The notes: generated by a model from the sequence alone, not told the origin. DNA of 64,000 nt from Clostridium sp. (GCA_022010095.1 CP091739.1:310001-374000); one strand, 5' to 3'; counted from the first letter of the stretch, positions 1-10,436 are shown. A program made the numbers and translations.

Positions 1-325
1 CTTCACTTCTTATACATGTACCATCACAACTATCAACACATTTTTCTACAATAAAAAAAGAATCTACATATGTAATTTCACTATTTTTTTATCATATATA
101 TTATTTTTTTAACTTTATGTTTTTATTTGATTAAGGTTTTTTTCTCTTTTTTTAACAAAAATTTATTGCAGTAATCAAAAACAACAATTACAAGAATAAT
201 TATTACAATAGAAAGAACTACAACTTTTTATAGAGATTTTTATTTCTTCTTATCTTCTCTCCACATTTGTTGCAAAATTTTTCATTATCTTTTAATTTAC
301 TACCACATTTTATACAATATTTCAT
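1..325 (-). CDS. Zinc-ribbon membrane protein, third tandem unit (partial at left edge)
   Basis: Starts ATG at 325, one base after the stop of the preceding unit. The first 25 residues hold two CxxC knuckles (YCIKCG and FCNKCG), a double zinc ribbon. Removing one A from each of two A5 runs near 222-232 opens the frame into a hydrophobic segment (VVVLSIVIIILVIVV), then an external part that runs off the window edge and contains several Cys (EKCVDSCDGTC). Layout: cytoplasmic ribbon, one membrane anchor, external Cys-containing domain. Function unknown. Without correction the frame stops at 218. Confidence 0.6.
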
Positions 326-326
326 A

Positions 327-586
327 TTACTCACAACCTCTAAATGAATCACCACAACTATTACACACAACTAATGCAAATACTATAAATGTTATAAACA
401 TTATTAAATACATTAATTCAATCCAAAAATACTACATTAACTGTTGTTGCTTTTAGGATATTTAATTTTTAGCTGTAATAATAATTATAAAAAGCCATCA
501 ATAATGCAAATGGAGTATACGCTTTTTGACTCTAAATTAGAATTTTTTTAATGAATTTTTTTACCACAATTGGTACAATAGTTCAT
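327..586 (-). CDS. Zinc-ribbon membrane protein, second tandem unit
   Basis: Starts MNYCTNCGKK at 586. This is a half ribbon with one CxxC, followed after frame correction by hydrophobic segments and a Cys tail (CNSCGDSFRGCE) ending at 327. About 25 bases (GGATATTTAATTTTTAGCTG) are repeated at about 455 and 715 in this and the previous unit, so the units are duplicates. The middle is badly broken by homopolymer indels, so it could be two tiny genes (ribbon, then membrane peptide). Function unknown. Confidence 0.45.
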
Positions 587-591
587 CTTTA

Positions 592-975
592 TCACCCACA
601 ATTCATAATAAAAATTAGTACACATTACCATTAAAATTATTACATATATAAATATCATTAAAGTAAAAAAATTATCTCAACCCAAAAATAATACCTGAAC
701 AATAACTACTTTAGGATATTTAATTTTTAGCTGTTATAATTATTACTAAAGCAGACAATCATACTAATAGAACCATAATCATCTAATCCTAAAAATATAT
801 TTCCAAAAAAATTAATATTACATTCGCAAGTACATAATATTTCCAATTACTATCATTATTAATTATTTCTTTATTTACAGTTTTTTTCATCTGTTAAAAC
901 TTTAGTACCGCACTCGTCACAATAATTAGAATTTTTTTAATAAGTTTTTTTACCACAATTAGTACAATACTTCAT
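592..975 (-). CDS. Zinc-ribbon membrane protein, first tandem unit
   Basis: Starts ATG at 975. Residues 1-27 carry two CxxC pairs (YCTNCG, YCDECG). Frame corrections then give a basic/acidic linker and hydrophobic stretches (VLANVILIFLEIYF and later LVIIITAK) before a CTNFIMNCG-like end near 592. It is a paralogue of the two units that follow. The array probably runs as one transcript toward the left edge. No catalytic motif is visible; a membrane sensor or scaffold is only a guess. Confidence 0.45.
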
Positions 976-1066
976 ACACACCTCTACTCTATATGTCTAG
1001 TATAACATAAACCATATCAAAAAAAGATATTTATTTTTTTATAATAATTTATTATATAATTGATAT

Positions 1067-1303
1067 ATGAAAAAAATATTAATAAAGTTAATAGATATAT
1101 ATCAAATAACACCTCTTCATTGTCATACAATGTGTAGATTTACTCCTACATGCAGTGAATATATGAAGGAATGTATTAATATATATGGAATAAAAAGGTA
1201 TTAAAAAAAGGAATAAAGAGAATATTTAGGTGTCATCCATTTGGTAAAAATCGGATATGATCCAGTTATTCGTGAAGGAGAAGTTTATGAAAAAAATATT
1301 TAG
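1067..1303 (+). CDS. yidD: Membrane protein insertion efficiency factor YidD
   Basis: YidD is a small membrane-associated protein that helps YidC insert proteins into the membrane. The start MKKILIKLIDIYQ and the family blocks RFTPTCSEYM and RIFRCHPFG, then a GYDPV-like C-terminus, are diagnostic. Three single-base excesses (A5 and A7 near 1194-1208, A5 near 1247) break the frame; removing them gives a normal protein of about 77 residues. Its 3' end overlaps the start of the lipoprotein gene at 1287. It diverges from the zinc-ribbon array upstream. Confidence 0.85.
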
Positions 1304-2173
1304 TATTTTTATTAATTTTTTTATTTTTAATTTTTATCTGGGATGTAGTTTAAATGATGACTTTAGTGATAAGTATTTATATGTTACTACCTATCCTATT
1401 GAATATGCTACTAATATGTTGTATAGTGACTATGCTAAAATAAGCAGTGTTTATCCTAATGGTTCAAAAAAAGTGATTATAAAGTAACAGAGAAAAAAAG
1501 AAAGATAAATATGCTACTGGCGAATTATTTATATATAGTGGTGTATCTGGTGAAGCTTATCTAGCAAAAGACTTATACAACAGAAATGATAATATTGGTC
1601 TTGTTGATGCAACTAAAGGTATGAATAGAGAACTTAAAAACGAAAGTATTTGGTTAAACCCATCAAATTACTTAATGTTATGTAGCAATATTAAATCAGG
1701 ATTAATTGAATATAATGATAATGTTTATGTAAAAAGGAAAAAATAGAAATTAATTACAAAAGATTTAAATGAAAAAAATCAGTGAACTTGATGTTACTTT
1801 TATATGATATTGGTAAAAAAATGGTAATTATAATACTATTCTTACTACAAATGAAGTATTTAAATACTTAACTAAATATAATCTAAATGTTATATCAATT
1901 GATGAAAATAATAAAAACAATAGATAAATCTTATGCAGAAGCTGAAAAAAATTAGTTAAATCAAAAAGATATACAATATGTATATTATTTAGAAGATGAT
2001 GAACTTAATGAAAGACAAGAAAAAAATTCATAAGTGAAAAACTCAATAGTAAAAAAATACCTATTAAAAGTATGTTTACTATTACAGAAGAAGAAAAAAA
2101 TGATAATAAAGATTATATCTCAATGATGAATGATGTAATTGATAATTATAAGAAAGAATTATATAAAAAATAA
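1287..2173 (+). CDS. Metal ABC transporter substrate-binding-like lipoprotein (ZnuA/TroA family)
   Basis: Starts ATG at 1287 with a lipobox-type signal peptide (FYLGCS, lipidated Cys about residue 20). Reconstructed order: DKYLYVTTYPIEYATNML (first lobe), the conserved IWLNP turn near 1650, a linker helix, and second-lobe segments toward 2150. Family members scavenge Zn or Mn outside the cell. The usual metal-binding His before WLDP is Ser here (ESIWLNP), so metal ligation may differ. At least six homopolymer shifts. It lies directly after yidD; no permease or ATPase gene follows, and transcription ends at the hairpin at 2153. Confidence 0.7.
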
Positions 2174-2179
2174 TTCTTT
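2153..2179 (+). terminator. Rho-independent terminator of the lipoprotein gene
   Basis: Ten-base perfect stem AAAGAATTAT / ATAATTCTTT with a 7-base loop, followed by a T-rich tract. It overlaps the last codons of the lipoprotein gene and lies between convergent genes. Confidence 0.6.
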
Positions 2180-2370
2180 TTATTTTGTCAAAACAGTAAT
2201 TACTATATCTTTACCTTTAAGTAATATATTAGGTACTTCTTTTTTAGTATCAGTAATAACTATTTCACATATTCTTTCATCAATAATTTTTATTTATCAT
2301 TGATTTTTAAATTATTTATACCATTTTTTTATATTTTTGAAGATATTTTTTTAATTAAATCGTTATACAT
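2180..2370 (-). CDS. Small hypothetical protein
   Basis: Starts MYNDLIKK at 2370 behind a clear Shine-Dalgarno (AGGAGGT, spacing 6). After removing extra bases the C-terminus reads IDERICEIVITDTKKE and ends VITVLTK, about 60 residues, hydrophilic with alternating beta-like stret­ches. Not recognised. It is convergent with the lipoprotein gene. Confidence 0.4.
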
Positions 2371-2541
2371 ACTTTACCTCCTACTATTTATATAAGGGAT
2401 AAATAAGAAATACACTTCTTTTTTTAGAAAATTTTACATTTGGTTTAAAAATATATAAAAATTCAATTAGTGGAGAAAAAAATATATCAAAAATTTATTT
2501 TTTTCATAAATGTCTTTTTATTTTTTTAAAATCATAATAAA

Positions 2542-2567
2542 AACACTATTCATAATCAAATAGTGTT
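2542..2567 (-). terminator. Rho-independent terminator downstream of ruvB
   Basis: Nine-base stem AACACTATT / AATAGTGTT with an 8-base loop; on the minus strand it is followed by TTTTATTATG. It ends the ruvB-containing run. Confidence 0.8.
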
Positions 2568-2592
2568 CTTTGTGTATTTATTTTTAAATTCT

Positions 2593-3558
2593 CTATATGT
2601 TTTTTTCAGTAACTATTCTACCTCTAGGAGTTCTTTTAACATATCCTTCCTGCAATAAAAATGGTTCAATTACATCTTCAATAGTAGTTGCTTCTTCACC
2701 AATAGATGAAGCAATTGATTCAATACCAACAGGGCCTCCATTAAATTTATTAACAATACTCATTAAATATTCAACATCAGTACTATCAAGTCCATTATCA
2801 TTAATTTTAAGTCTTAATAATGCTCTTTTTTACAACATCAATATTTATCTTTCCATCACTTTCAACAAGAGCAAAGTCACTAACTCTTTTTAATAATCTA
2901 TTAGCAATTCTAGGTGTTTTTCTACTTCTAATGGCAATTTCATGAGCAGATTCTTCATCAATTTCAACACCTAGTACTCTCGCAGTTCTTTTTACAATCT
3001 CTGCAAGTTCTTCGTTACTATAAAATTCTAATTTAGAGACAATACCAAACCTATCTCTTAATGGACTAGACAAATCTCCTGCTCTTGTAGTAGCACCTAC
3101 TAAAGTAAATGGTGGTAAATCAATCTTAATACTCCTGCTTTGACCTTCTCCACCAATAATAATATCAAGTTTGAAGTCTTCCATAGCACTATAAAGTATT
3201 TCTTCTATATATCTTGGAATTCTATGTATTTCATCTATAAATAGTACATCATTTGGTTCAAGTGTAGATAATATTGCTGCAAGATCACCACTTTTCTCAA
3301 TAGTAGGACCACTTGCTGTTTTAATATTACTACCAAGTTCATTTGCAATAATATGAGCAAGTGTAGTTTTACCAAGTCCAGGAGGACCATATAAAAGTAC
3401 ATGATCTAAATTAGTATTTCTTATTTTAGCAGCCTTAACAAATACTTTTATATTTTCTTTTACATCTGTTTGTCCAATATATTCATCAAAAGAATCCGGT
3501 CTAATTGTACGTTCAAAAGTATCTGCTTCAAGTTCATGATTAGTAACTATTCTCTCAT
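2593..3558 (-). CDS. ruvB: Holliday junction branch migration helicase RuvB
   Basis: RuvB is the hexameric AAA+ motor that moves Holliday junctions with RuvA. Visible: Walker [14 protein letters not shown], Walker B LFIDEIHR, sensor/arginine-finger block [18 protein letters not shown], and the C-terminal winged helix [16 protein letters not shown] ending TPRGRIVT. The start [10 protein letters not shown] at 3558 is chosen over the longer open frame because it has a GAGG Shine-Dalgarno and matches the family start. One extra A (T6 at 2826-2831 on +) truncates the raw frame at residue 251; removing it restores the winged helix. Stop/start overlap with the nucleotidase upstream. Confidence 0.95.
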
Positions 3559-4135
3559 CCATTATATTTTTTTCCTCTATATATTTTTCTATATCTTTCC
3601 AATTATCTTTACGTACAAATCTATTTTTCTTCAGTATTATATGCGTTTGTAAATAATATAACATCAATACCAGCTTCACTTACTTCTTCACAATGACTTT
3701 CTTTTATCATCAATAAATAAATTTACTTTTTGATTCAATACATTCATCTACTTTAGAACCAGTATCTACATAAATCTTATCATATTTAACACCATTCTCA
3801 TCTAACCAATTCTTTGTAAGCATATATGGGTCTTTCAAATACTTTGCTTTTCTAAAAGATATAATTATAATTTTAAATCCTTTATCATGGAGTCTATTAA
3901 TAACTTCTTTTGCATCTTCTTTAATAGTTGCATGAGACATAATGTATTCAAGTCTATCTTTAAAAAATTGTCCTTTCATTTCAGGTGCCCAACCAAGCAT
4001 ATCATTAAATTCATATGCTTTTACATCTTTAACACCAATTCCACCAAGTACTTCTTTATCATATCTATCAGCTTCTACAATAATAAGCTCATTAGTTGAA
4101 CATATTGTATCATCCATATCAATTCCAATTACCAT
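3558..4135 (-). CDS. 5' nucleotidase, NT5C-like HAD phosphatase
   Basis: HAD-superfamily phosphatase resembling the deoxypyrimidine 5'-nucleotidase type C family. Motif I is [11 protein letters not shown] (nucleophile Asp about residue 6), motif [13 protein letters not shown], motif III/IV region NLFIDDKESHCEE. Three single-A excesses near 3711-3730 and 3628 must be removed to read through to the end. Then the stop TAA overlaps the ruvB ATG (TAATG), implying translational coupling. RBS AAAGGAG sits in the ruvA 3' end. Substrate is inferred from family only. Confidence 0.7.
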
Positions 4136-4141
4136 ATTACA

Positions 4142-4711
4142 TTTACTCCTTTACTTCAATAATAATTTTTAATGCTTCTTTAATTTGATTTTTCAATAGG
4201 TAAACTTGGATCAACTCTAGCAATAACACTCTTTATATCACTACCTTTATAGCCTAATGCTTCTAATGCAGCAGCAAGATCCTCACTTGAATTATTAACA
4301 TCATTACACTCAATACTAGAAAGTTTTCCTTTTAAATCAAGTATTATTTGTCTTGCAACTTTATCTCCAATTTTTAGGAAACTTCTTTAAATATAATATA
4401 TTTTTCTCTATCAATCGCATCAACTATACCACTAATTGATCCAGTTGCAAGTATAGGAAGTGCCATTTTAGGACCAAGTCCTTTAACACCAATAAGTTTT
4501 TAAGAATAATTCTCTTTCTTCATAAGTTGTAAAACCATATAATGAATTTTTCATCTTCTCTTATATGATTATAAATATATGCTATACAAGTTTCACCTTC
4601 TTTAAATTTATATGGATTAGGTGTAAATATTTTATAACCAACTCCATTACAATCAATAACAACATAATTTGGTGCTGTAAAACTTACAATTCCTTTTAAA
4701 TAATCATACAT
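4142..4711 (-). CDS. ruvA: Holliday junction branch migration complex subunit RuvA
   Basis: RuvA tetramers bind Holliday junctions and load RuvB. N-terminal OB fold MYDYLKGIVSFTAPNYVVI, helix-hairpin-helix LIGVKGLGPKMALPIL and KKFPKIGDKVARQIIL, and the C-terminal domain III (LEALGYKGSDI) that contacts RuvB. At least five runs carry one base too many (near 4547, 4501, 4398, 4373 and 4192), each restoring the frame when shortened by one. Length about 188 residues, normal. RBS GGAGGT lies in the overlapping sigma-factor end. Confidence 0.93.
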
Positions 4712-5342
4712 TTATACTACCTCCAATATCTATTTCTTTATATTTCTTACCTATTCTAAATATAGTATTTTTCTACATATTTTTTTATCTTTATCAATAA
4801 GATCAGCAATTTCTTTATTATCAAAACCTTGTAACTTAAGTTCAAATATTACTTTTTTTCATTTTTCACTTAACTTTGCTATTATTCTATTTTTTTAAGT
4901 TCAAGTGTTTCTTCTCTATCAATTAATTTTTTTATTAGGTTCTTCTCTTTCATCTTTGAATACTTCATAAAAAAATTAGTATCTGTATCTTCACATATTT
5001 TTATCAAGTGAATATGATGTATTAAGTATTCTATTTTTTTGTGTGAAGGTACTTCTTATTGCAGTCATAATAGAAGACTTTATACAGGCATTAGCATAAG
5101 TATAAAATGTTACATCTTTATCTTTATCATAAGATTCAATAGCGTTTAATAACCCTAATAACCCCTCTTGATATAAATCTGTTATTTCAACACCAACTAT
5201 TTTTATATTTCTTTTTTTGAAATCTTTTTAATATAATTAATATCATTCCTTTATATTTATTAATTAATTTGGTAGTGGCATCTTCATTATTTTCACTACA
5301 TAAATATACTAGCTCATTATCATTTAGTTCTTCATAGTTCAT
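4704..5342 (-). CDS. SigH-like RNA polymerase sigma factor
   Basis: Sigma-70 family. Region 2 is clear: ITDLYQEGLLGLLNAIESYD, then FYTYANACIKSSI. The C-terminal region 4 appears after frame correction (GFDNKEIADLIDKD, then KYVENTIFRI). Organisation resembles SigH/Spo0H of Bacillus. About 210 residues. Its end overlaps the ruvA start. It sits between rlmB and ruvA without a gap. In Bacillus and Clostridium sigH also follows an rlmB-type gene (yacO) in a conserved neighbourhood, which supports the assignment. Several frameshifts. Confidence 0.8.
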
Positions 5343-5349
5343 AATACAC

Positions 5350-6057
5350 CTATTTATATTTCATTATTTCATATATAAGTATTCCTGATGCGACTGATGC
5401 ATTTAATGAATTTACTTTACCTTTCATTGGTATAGAAATAATCTCATCACATGAATTACTTACTATCTTTTTAAGACCATGTCCTTCACTACCAATTATA
5501 AGACATGTTTTAGAATCATACTCAATACTTCTATAGTCTTTTCCTAAAGCATCACTACCATATACCCAAAAATCCAAGTGTTTTGAGTTTCTTTTATTGT
5601 ATTATTAAGATTTACTACTTCTATTATTTTTAACATTGTTTAATGCACCACTAGAAGTCTTATAAACCGTACTATTAACACTAACACTTCTATTTTTTTA
5701 GGTATAATTATATAATCAACACCAGCACATTCACAAGTTCTAATAATTGCTCCAAAGTTATGTGGATCTTCAATAGAATCTAACATAACAATAAAAATTT
5801 GCTTTATCATCATTTTTCTAATACATCAATATTTAAATATCCATATTCTTCTATATCTAATGCAATACCTTGATTAGTACTACTACCACACATCTTATCT
5901 ATTTTATTTTTTTATCAATATGAAATTTTTTTAGATTCTTTTTATTTATTTTTTCTAATAATTCATTATCTTGAAAATTATTATCAAGAAATACTTTATA
6001 TACTTTAGTATTACTATTTAATATTTCTCGTACTACATTTCTACCATATACAAGCAT
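5350..6057 (-). CDS. rlmB: 23S rRNA 2'-O-methyltransferase RlmB/TrmH family
   Basis: SPOUT (trefoil-knot) methyltransferase acting on 23S rRNA G2251 or a related site. N-terminal RNA-binding part MLVYGRNVVREIL, the CGSSTNQGIALDI linker, and the knot motifs SIEDPHNFGAIIRTCE, LIIGSEGHGLK and ISIPMKGKVNSLNASVA (motifs 1-3, SAM binding). About 235 residues, normal. RBS GGAGG at spacing 5. A run near 5565-5569 joins two frames only if two bases are removed, giving a WVYGSD block. Followed eight bases later by the sigma factor. Confidence 0.9.
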
Positions 6058-6059
6058 AA

Positions 6060-6462
6060 TTCCTCCACTATTCTTTTTATTTTTATTAATAAGTAATTTT
6101 ATACCATTTGTAACTATAAATATTAAACTATATAATATATTTATAACAAAGAATGAATATATAGAAAAAAAGATTCTTCAATATTACTTAAATCTTCATC
6201 TATAACAAAATTCATATTACCACTTATATATATAATTAATATACCTATAATACACATTATAAAAATTACTAATTATTATTTTTATAATCAATATATTTTT
6301 TTCTTAATTAACAAGTATATATAATAACTTAAATATAATATTATTTCAATTAGTATTATTATATATCTATTTGATTTAATAGTATAAAGTAGTATTAAAA
6401 AGTATTATGTTAATTAATATTATTATATAGATATCTTTATTTTTTTCATTTGTTATATCCAT
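6060..6462 (-). CDS. Membrane protein of unknown function
   Basis: Starts MDITNEKNKDIY at 6462 just after the trxB stop. Once extra bases are removed it is almost wholly hydrophobic Ile/Leu/Tyr: about four membrane segments, with one short soluble loop SGNMNFVIDEDLSNIEES. The basic C-terminus (NGIKLLINK) runs into the rlmB ribosome-binding site. No family recognised. Boundaries uncertain because every long A/T run is suspect. Confidence 0.45.
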
Positions 6463-6472
6463 TTTTTTACAC

Positions 6473-7322
6473 TTAATGCTTTGCATTACATCCATCACTA
6501 ACAGCTGTAGCTATTTGATATACTTTTTTTGTTTATTATATCTCCTACTGCATAAATACCTTTTTCATGTGTTTCATATCTATCATCTACATCAATATTA
6601 CCTTTATCATTTATGATATTTAAATCTTTTTAAAAAAAGCTTACTTCAGTCATATAACCTTTGTATATAAATCTTTTGCATTACATTTAATTGTTTCATT
6701 ATTTTTCAAGTATTACTCCAGTAAGAATATCTTCACCGACAAACTCTTTTTACATTTGAATTAACAATATTTATTTTATCACTTTTTAAGATATCTTTAT
6801 TATTTGTAATAAATGTAACTGTAGAACATATATCATTTAAATATAATGCTTCATTGTATGCAAGACTATCATCACCAATAACAACTACATCTTTATTTCT
6901 TTATATAGATGACTATCGCATATAGCACAGTAACTAATACCTTTTTTTATTATATTCATTTTTCTCCAGGTATTCCTGCTTTCATAGGCTTTCTACCTAT
7001 TGCTATAATTATTTTTTTAGTGCTATATTCATTTTTTTATTTGTTATAACTTTATAACCATTTTTCTTTCTTTTATACCAAGTACTTTTTTTCATGCTTT
7101 TAAAGTTATTCCTTCACTTCTAACATGTTCGTACATATTAAATGCAAGATCACTTCCACTTATATCTTTAAATCCCAAATAGTTATCTATTTTATTTAGT
7201 TTATTTAATAGTCCTCCAGGAGTATCACTTTCAATAAGTAATGTATTTAAATTTGCTTTATTTGCATACACACTAGCACTCATACCAGCAGGGCCAGCAC
7301 CTATAATAATTAAATCAAACAT
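6473..7322 (-). CDS. trxB: Thioredoxin reductase-like FAD/NAD(P) oxidoreductase
   Basis: Transfers electrons from NADPH through FAD to thioredoxin. FAD-binding MFDLIIIGAGPAGMSAS at the N-terminus, redox-active CxxC in SYCAICDSHLY, a second nucleotide-binding region VVVIGDDSLAYNEAL, and the C-terminal GIYAVGDI block. About 280 residues, slightly short for TrxB. The canonical NADP loop is GxGxSA/G; here it is GDDSLA, so the electron donor may differ. At least eight homopolymer shifts. RBS AGGGAGG overlaps the lgt stop region. Confidence 0.85.
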
Positions 7323-7331
7323 GATACCTCC

Positions 7332-8153
7332 CTAGAATCTTATTTCTTCTGTTTCTACTGAATTATATAATTCATCTAATTTTGGCTTCTTGCCTTGAAT
7401 AAGTTCAATAACAAAACCTATTATAAACATAATAACGCTTACTATTCTTGCTACTTTTAAATCACCTAACATTAAACTATCAGTTCTAAATGTTTCAATA
7501 ACAAATCTAGCAGCACCATACCACATTAAATAAAATCCAGTAAGTTGTCCTTTTTTTAATATATCTTTTTTTCTTCTTAATATTAATGTTATAATAAATC
7601 CTATAAAAACACCATATTGATTCAAAAATAGAACATTGGTAAATGATAATATCCATTTATATACATATTTTTTTAATTATGAATTCAGGTATAATTTTCA
7701 TATTCTCAAGTGTAGTTCTAGTAACAATAGTACCATATGCTTCACCATTAAAGAAGTTACCCCATCTACCTAGTGCTTGTCCTAAAAGTAATGCTGGTAC
7801 TATTAAATCCATAATTCTTCCTACTTTAACTTTATATTTTTTTACAATATATAATTATAGTTAAAGCACCAGTAATTATACCACCATGTATAGCAAGTCC
7901 ACCATTCCATATTTTTATATATATCACTTAAATGTTCACTATAATATGCCCAATTAAATATAACATAATAAATTCTCGCTCCAAGTATTCCAAATATTAA
8001 TGTCCAAAACATCATATTAAATATAAATTCACTTTTAATATTAAATCTTTTACTTTCACTATAAATCATATAATATCCGATAATAACACCAAGTGTTATT
8101 AAAACACTGTACCATTTTAATGAAAAATTACCTATTATCACTATTGTATCCAT
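7332..8153 (-). CDS. lgt: Prolipoprotein diacylglyceryl transferase Lgt
   Basis: Integral membrane enzyme that attaches diacylglycerol to the lipobox Cys of prolipoproteins. The signature [13 protein letters not shown] (around 7760) and [13 protein letters not shown] are visible after frame correction. N-terminus [16 protein letters not shown] and C-terminal membrane segments match family length (about 270). Frame breaks near 7896, 7845 and 7650. Its start overlaps closely with the stop of the YvlD-like gene. Probable substrates in the window include the lipoprotein at 1287. Confidence 0.92.
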
Positions 8154-8155
8154 AT

Positions 8156-8603
8156 CTATCTCCCTATATTCTTAGTTATTATATTATCAAGGATTATTCT
8201 AAGTCCACTTATAAATATTGCTATTATAAAAGTTGCAAAAAAATCCATTTATATTAAATGAACTTCCCATAATAATATCACATAGCTTTAATATAATCAT
8301 ATTAACTATCGGATATGCAATACCATATGTCATAACAGTTAAAGGAAGTGTCCAATATATCAATATTGGTTTAATTGTATAATTAAGACCACTAAGTATT
8401 AATGCAGCAATAATCGCACTAAAGAAACTTTTAATCTCAATTCCTTTAAATAAACTATTTGCAACCATAAGTACAAAAAGCATAAACAAGTATACTTACA
8501 CAAAAATGATATAAAATCATTCTTATTATTTACTTCATAAACATTCTTTTTTTATTATTATTTCCTTTTTTTATCAATCTTATATAATTCACCTTTTACT
8601 CAT
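8156..8603 (-). CDS. YvlD/phage-holin-family membrane protein
   Basis: Small four-segment membrane protein. The family pattern is NYTIKPILIYWTLPLTVMTY, then a segment with PIVNMIIL. It begins MSKGELYKIDKK at 8603 behind AAGGTG. Two T5-to-T4 corrections around 8480-8510 join the first membrane helix. The family carries a phage-holin label in databases but is widespread in chromosomes and usually membrane- or stress-related. Nothing here suggests a prophage. Ends with a TAG three bases before lgt. Confidence 0.7.
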
Positions 8604-8649
8604 ATTAATCACCTTCTTAATTATATAATAATTTACATTAAAATAAAAA

Positions 8650-8669
8650 GATATTATTTTTCTAATACC
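8650..8669 (-). terminator. Rho-independent terminator after the short prepilin/BspA gene
   Basis: Stem GGTATT / AATATC with a short A-rich loop, then TTTTTATTTT on the minus strand. The same sequence type recurs at 9153 and 12843, so the surface-protein genes share near-identical terminators. Confidence 0.6.
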
Positions 8670-8675
8670 TTTTTA

Positions 8676-9111
8676 TTAATAGTTATCTATTTTTGCTGTA
8701 AAATATCCAGGACTAGTTACTCCACCATCTATACGAGCATATTCAATTTTAGAGCCTATTTTCTTTGTGCCAGCACCACCAACTAAATTATCACATCCAA
8801 CGAATAAATTTTGATTAGTTTCAATATTACTTAAACATATATATTTCTTATCAGTATTATTATCATAAGGCCCAGGACAGCCATAAATATTATCAAGTGG
8901 ATCGAAGCAAAAAAATCCTCTAAATATGTTTTTAGCCACACTTGATACATTATTTTTCTTGTATAATCATAAACTTCTTAATATTATTATTATATATTTT
9001 TCAAAGTAGCAAGAGTTCCAATTGTACCTAAAATAGCAATAATGGCAATAACTGACTAAAAAGTTCAATCAAAGTAAAACCCATTTTTTTATTAATATCA
9101 TACTTATTCAT
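8676..9111 (-). CDS. Short prepilin-headed protein with a BspA tail and no repeats
   Basis: Starts MNKYDINKKM at 9111; the class III prepilin cleavage motif is G/FTLIEL with a hydrophobic helix (after frame repair). The head matches the large protein at 10437: FCFDPLDNIYGCP and KKYICLSN. Straight after ICLSN it jumps to the typical end of a BspA/DUF285 repeat array (FVGCDNLVGGAGTK, then ARIDGGVTSPGYFTAK) and stops. The repeats and DUF6273 domain are missing, so this looks like an internal deletion derivative. Expected to be processed by prepilin peptidase and displayed at the surface. Confidence 0.7.
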
Positions 9112-9117
9112 ATCACG

Positions 9118-9175
9118 CATCCTTATTCTATATAAATTATGCAATATAAAAAGATACTATTTCTAGTACCATTCA
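9118..9175 (-). promoter_or_regulatory. Repeated terminator-plus-promoter block upstream of a prepilin-type gene
   Basis: Hairpin GGTACT / AGTATC (9153-9170) with TTTTTAT after it ends the gene at 9206. It is followed by a -10-like CATAAT and an AAGGATG ribosome-binding site. A nearly identical 60-base block lies at 12808-12862, and a related one at 29020-29070. Confidence 0.5.
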
Positions 9176-9205
9176 TTTATTAATTTCTTAATACCTTATA
9201 TTTAA

Positions 9206-10377
9206 TTATCCTATTCTAAATGCTGGTGAAACGCCAAGTTCTACAACTGAATATCCTTTTGAATAATATCCATGCTTATTAATAGTTGTATATGCTGTAT
9301 CAAACATTTCAAAGCCTGAACGTAGCCACCATTCTGTTGAAGAGCCATTATAGTTTTTAACTGCTGGAGCAAAATTACTCGTTGTAGTTCCATTATTTTT
9401 ATAATAATCAAGTTGTCTTGTTGAACCAACAACGTGATCATAAGTATTACTAATGCTTTCATATATTTCTGGAAGTGTTAATAAATATAGTTTATCTGTT
9501 GAAGTATAATTTTCAGCATCCATATTTCCATATCCAGATATAGTTACTGTATTTATTATATTATTCTTTAAATCAGGGGGCAATTGATTATATATGCTAT
9601 TATTTACTAATGAATACATTTCACTTTGTGGCCATCCTCCTTTATTTGTACTTTTTGAACTCATTGGACCAGTTGTTATAATATCTGCAAACTCAAGCAC
9701 AAATCCACATGCACTTTGTGAAAATGTGGAAGATTTACATTCATTTGGCGTTGATTTATTTGCGATACGAACAGTATGCTTTCCATAACTTCCTAAATCT
9801 ATTTCTTTTGTATCTCCTACATTATATTTACTAGTGTTTCCACTTTTAACTGCTTTAACTATTACATTCCATGAATCAGTGCTAAATGACACTGGCCCAG
9901 CTGGTTTTGTAGTAGATGGAGTTGCATTAACTTCAGTTGCTGTTACTTTAGTCGCATCATAATTACCACCAGTAAGTTCATACTTATAAGTTCCATCAGT
10001 TGACTTAATGCTATCAACTTGACCATTTCTTGAATTAAATTCAATTACAAAAACTAGTTAAATTTCCAGATTCTTTTTTTCAATTTTTACAATATTGACC
10101 AGCTGATAAAGCAGTACTAGTGGTACAAGGAATGATGTTAGTAGAAGCATTAGGAACATCATTAGAACCGGCAGTAGCATATCTTGTATGTTTACCAAAA
10201 GTAGTTAAATATTGCTGCTGTGCAATTCTAACCATTTCTTTTGTCTCCGTAGTAAATGTATCTTTTTTAGCTTGATTAAACATACCAAGTACATTTGGAA
10301 CAGCTACTAATACTAGTATAGCAAGAATAGCAATAACTGCAAGTAACTCAACTAATGTAAAACCTTGTCTTTTTCAT
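9206..10377 (-). CDS. Prepilin-headed DUF6273 surface protein
   Basis: Starts MKRQGFTLVELLAVIAI at 10377 (one A removed from A5), a textbook class III prepilin signal. The pilin helix continues through VLVAVPNVLGMFNQAKKDTF. A Cys pair loop (IIPCTTSTALSAGQYC) is followed by a DUF6273 module: YGKHTVRIANKSTPNEC, ACGFVLEFADII, TEWWLRSG and ending GVSPAFRIG. No leucine-rich repeats. DUF6273 is common in surface proteins of gut bacteria; its role is unknown. It ends at the shared terminator block. Confidence 0.75.
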
Positions 10378-10436
10378 AATAAATATCACAATCCTTTTCA
10401 TATCATTTTAATATTATTTATCATATATATTTTTAA

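Noticed and set aside
8156..8603. Prophage, because of a phage-holin-family label
   Set aside because: The YvlD-type family is chromosomal, and no phage structural, lysis or integrase genes are near.
9594..9788. Plus-strand open frames opposite the surface proteins (also 10883, 17980, 28243)
   Set aside because: They have no ribosome-binding site and mirror long conserved minus-strand coding sequence.
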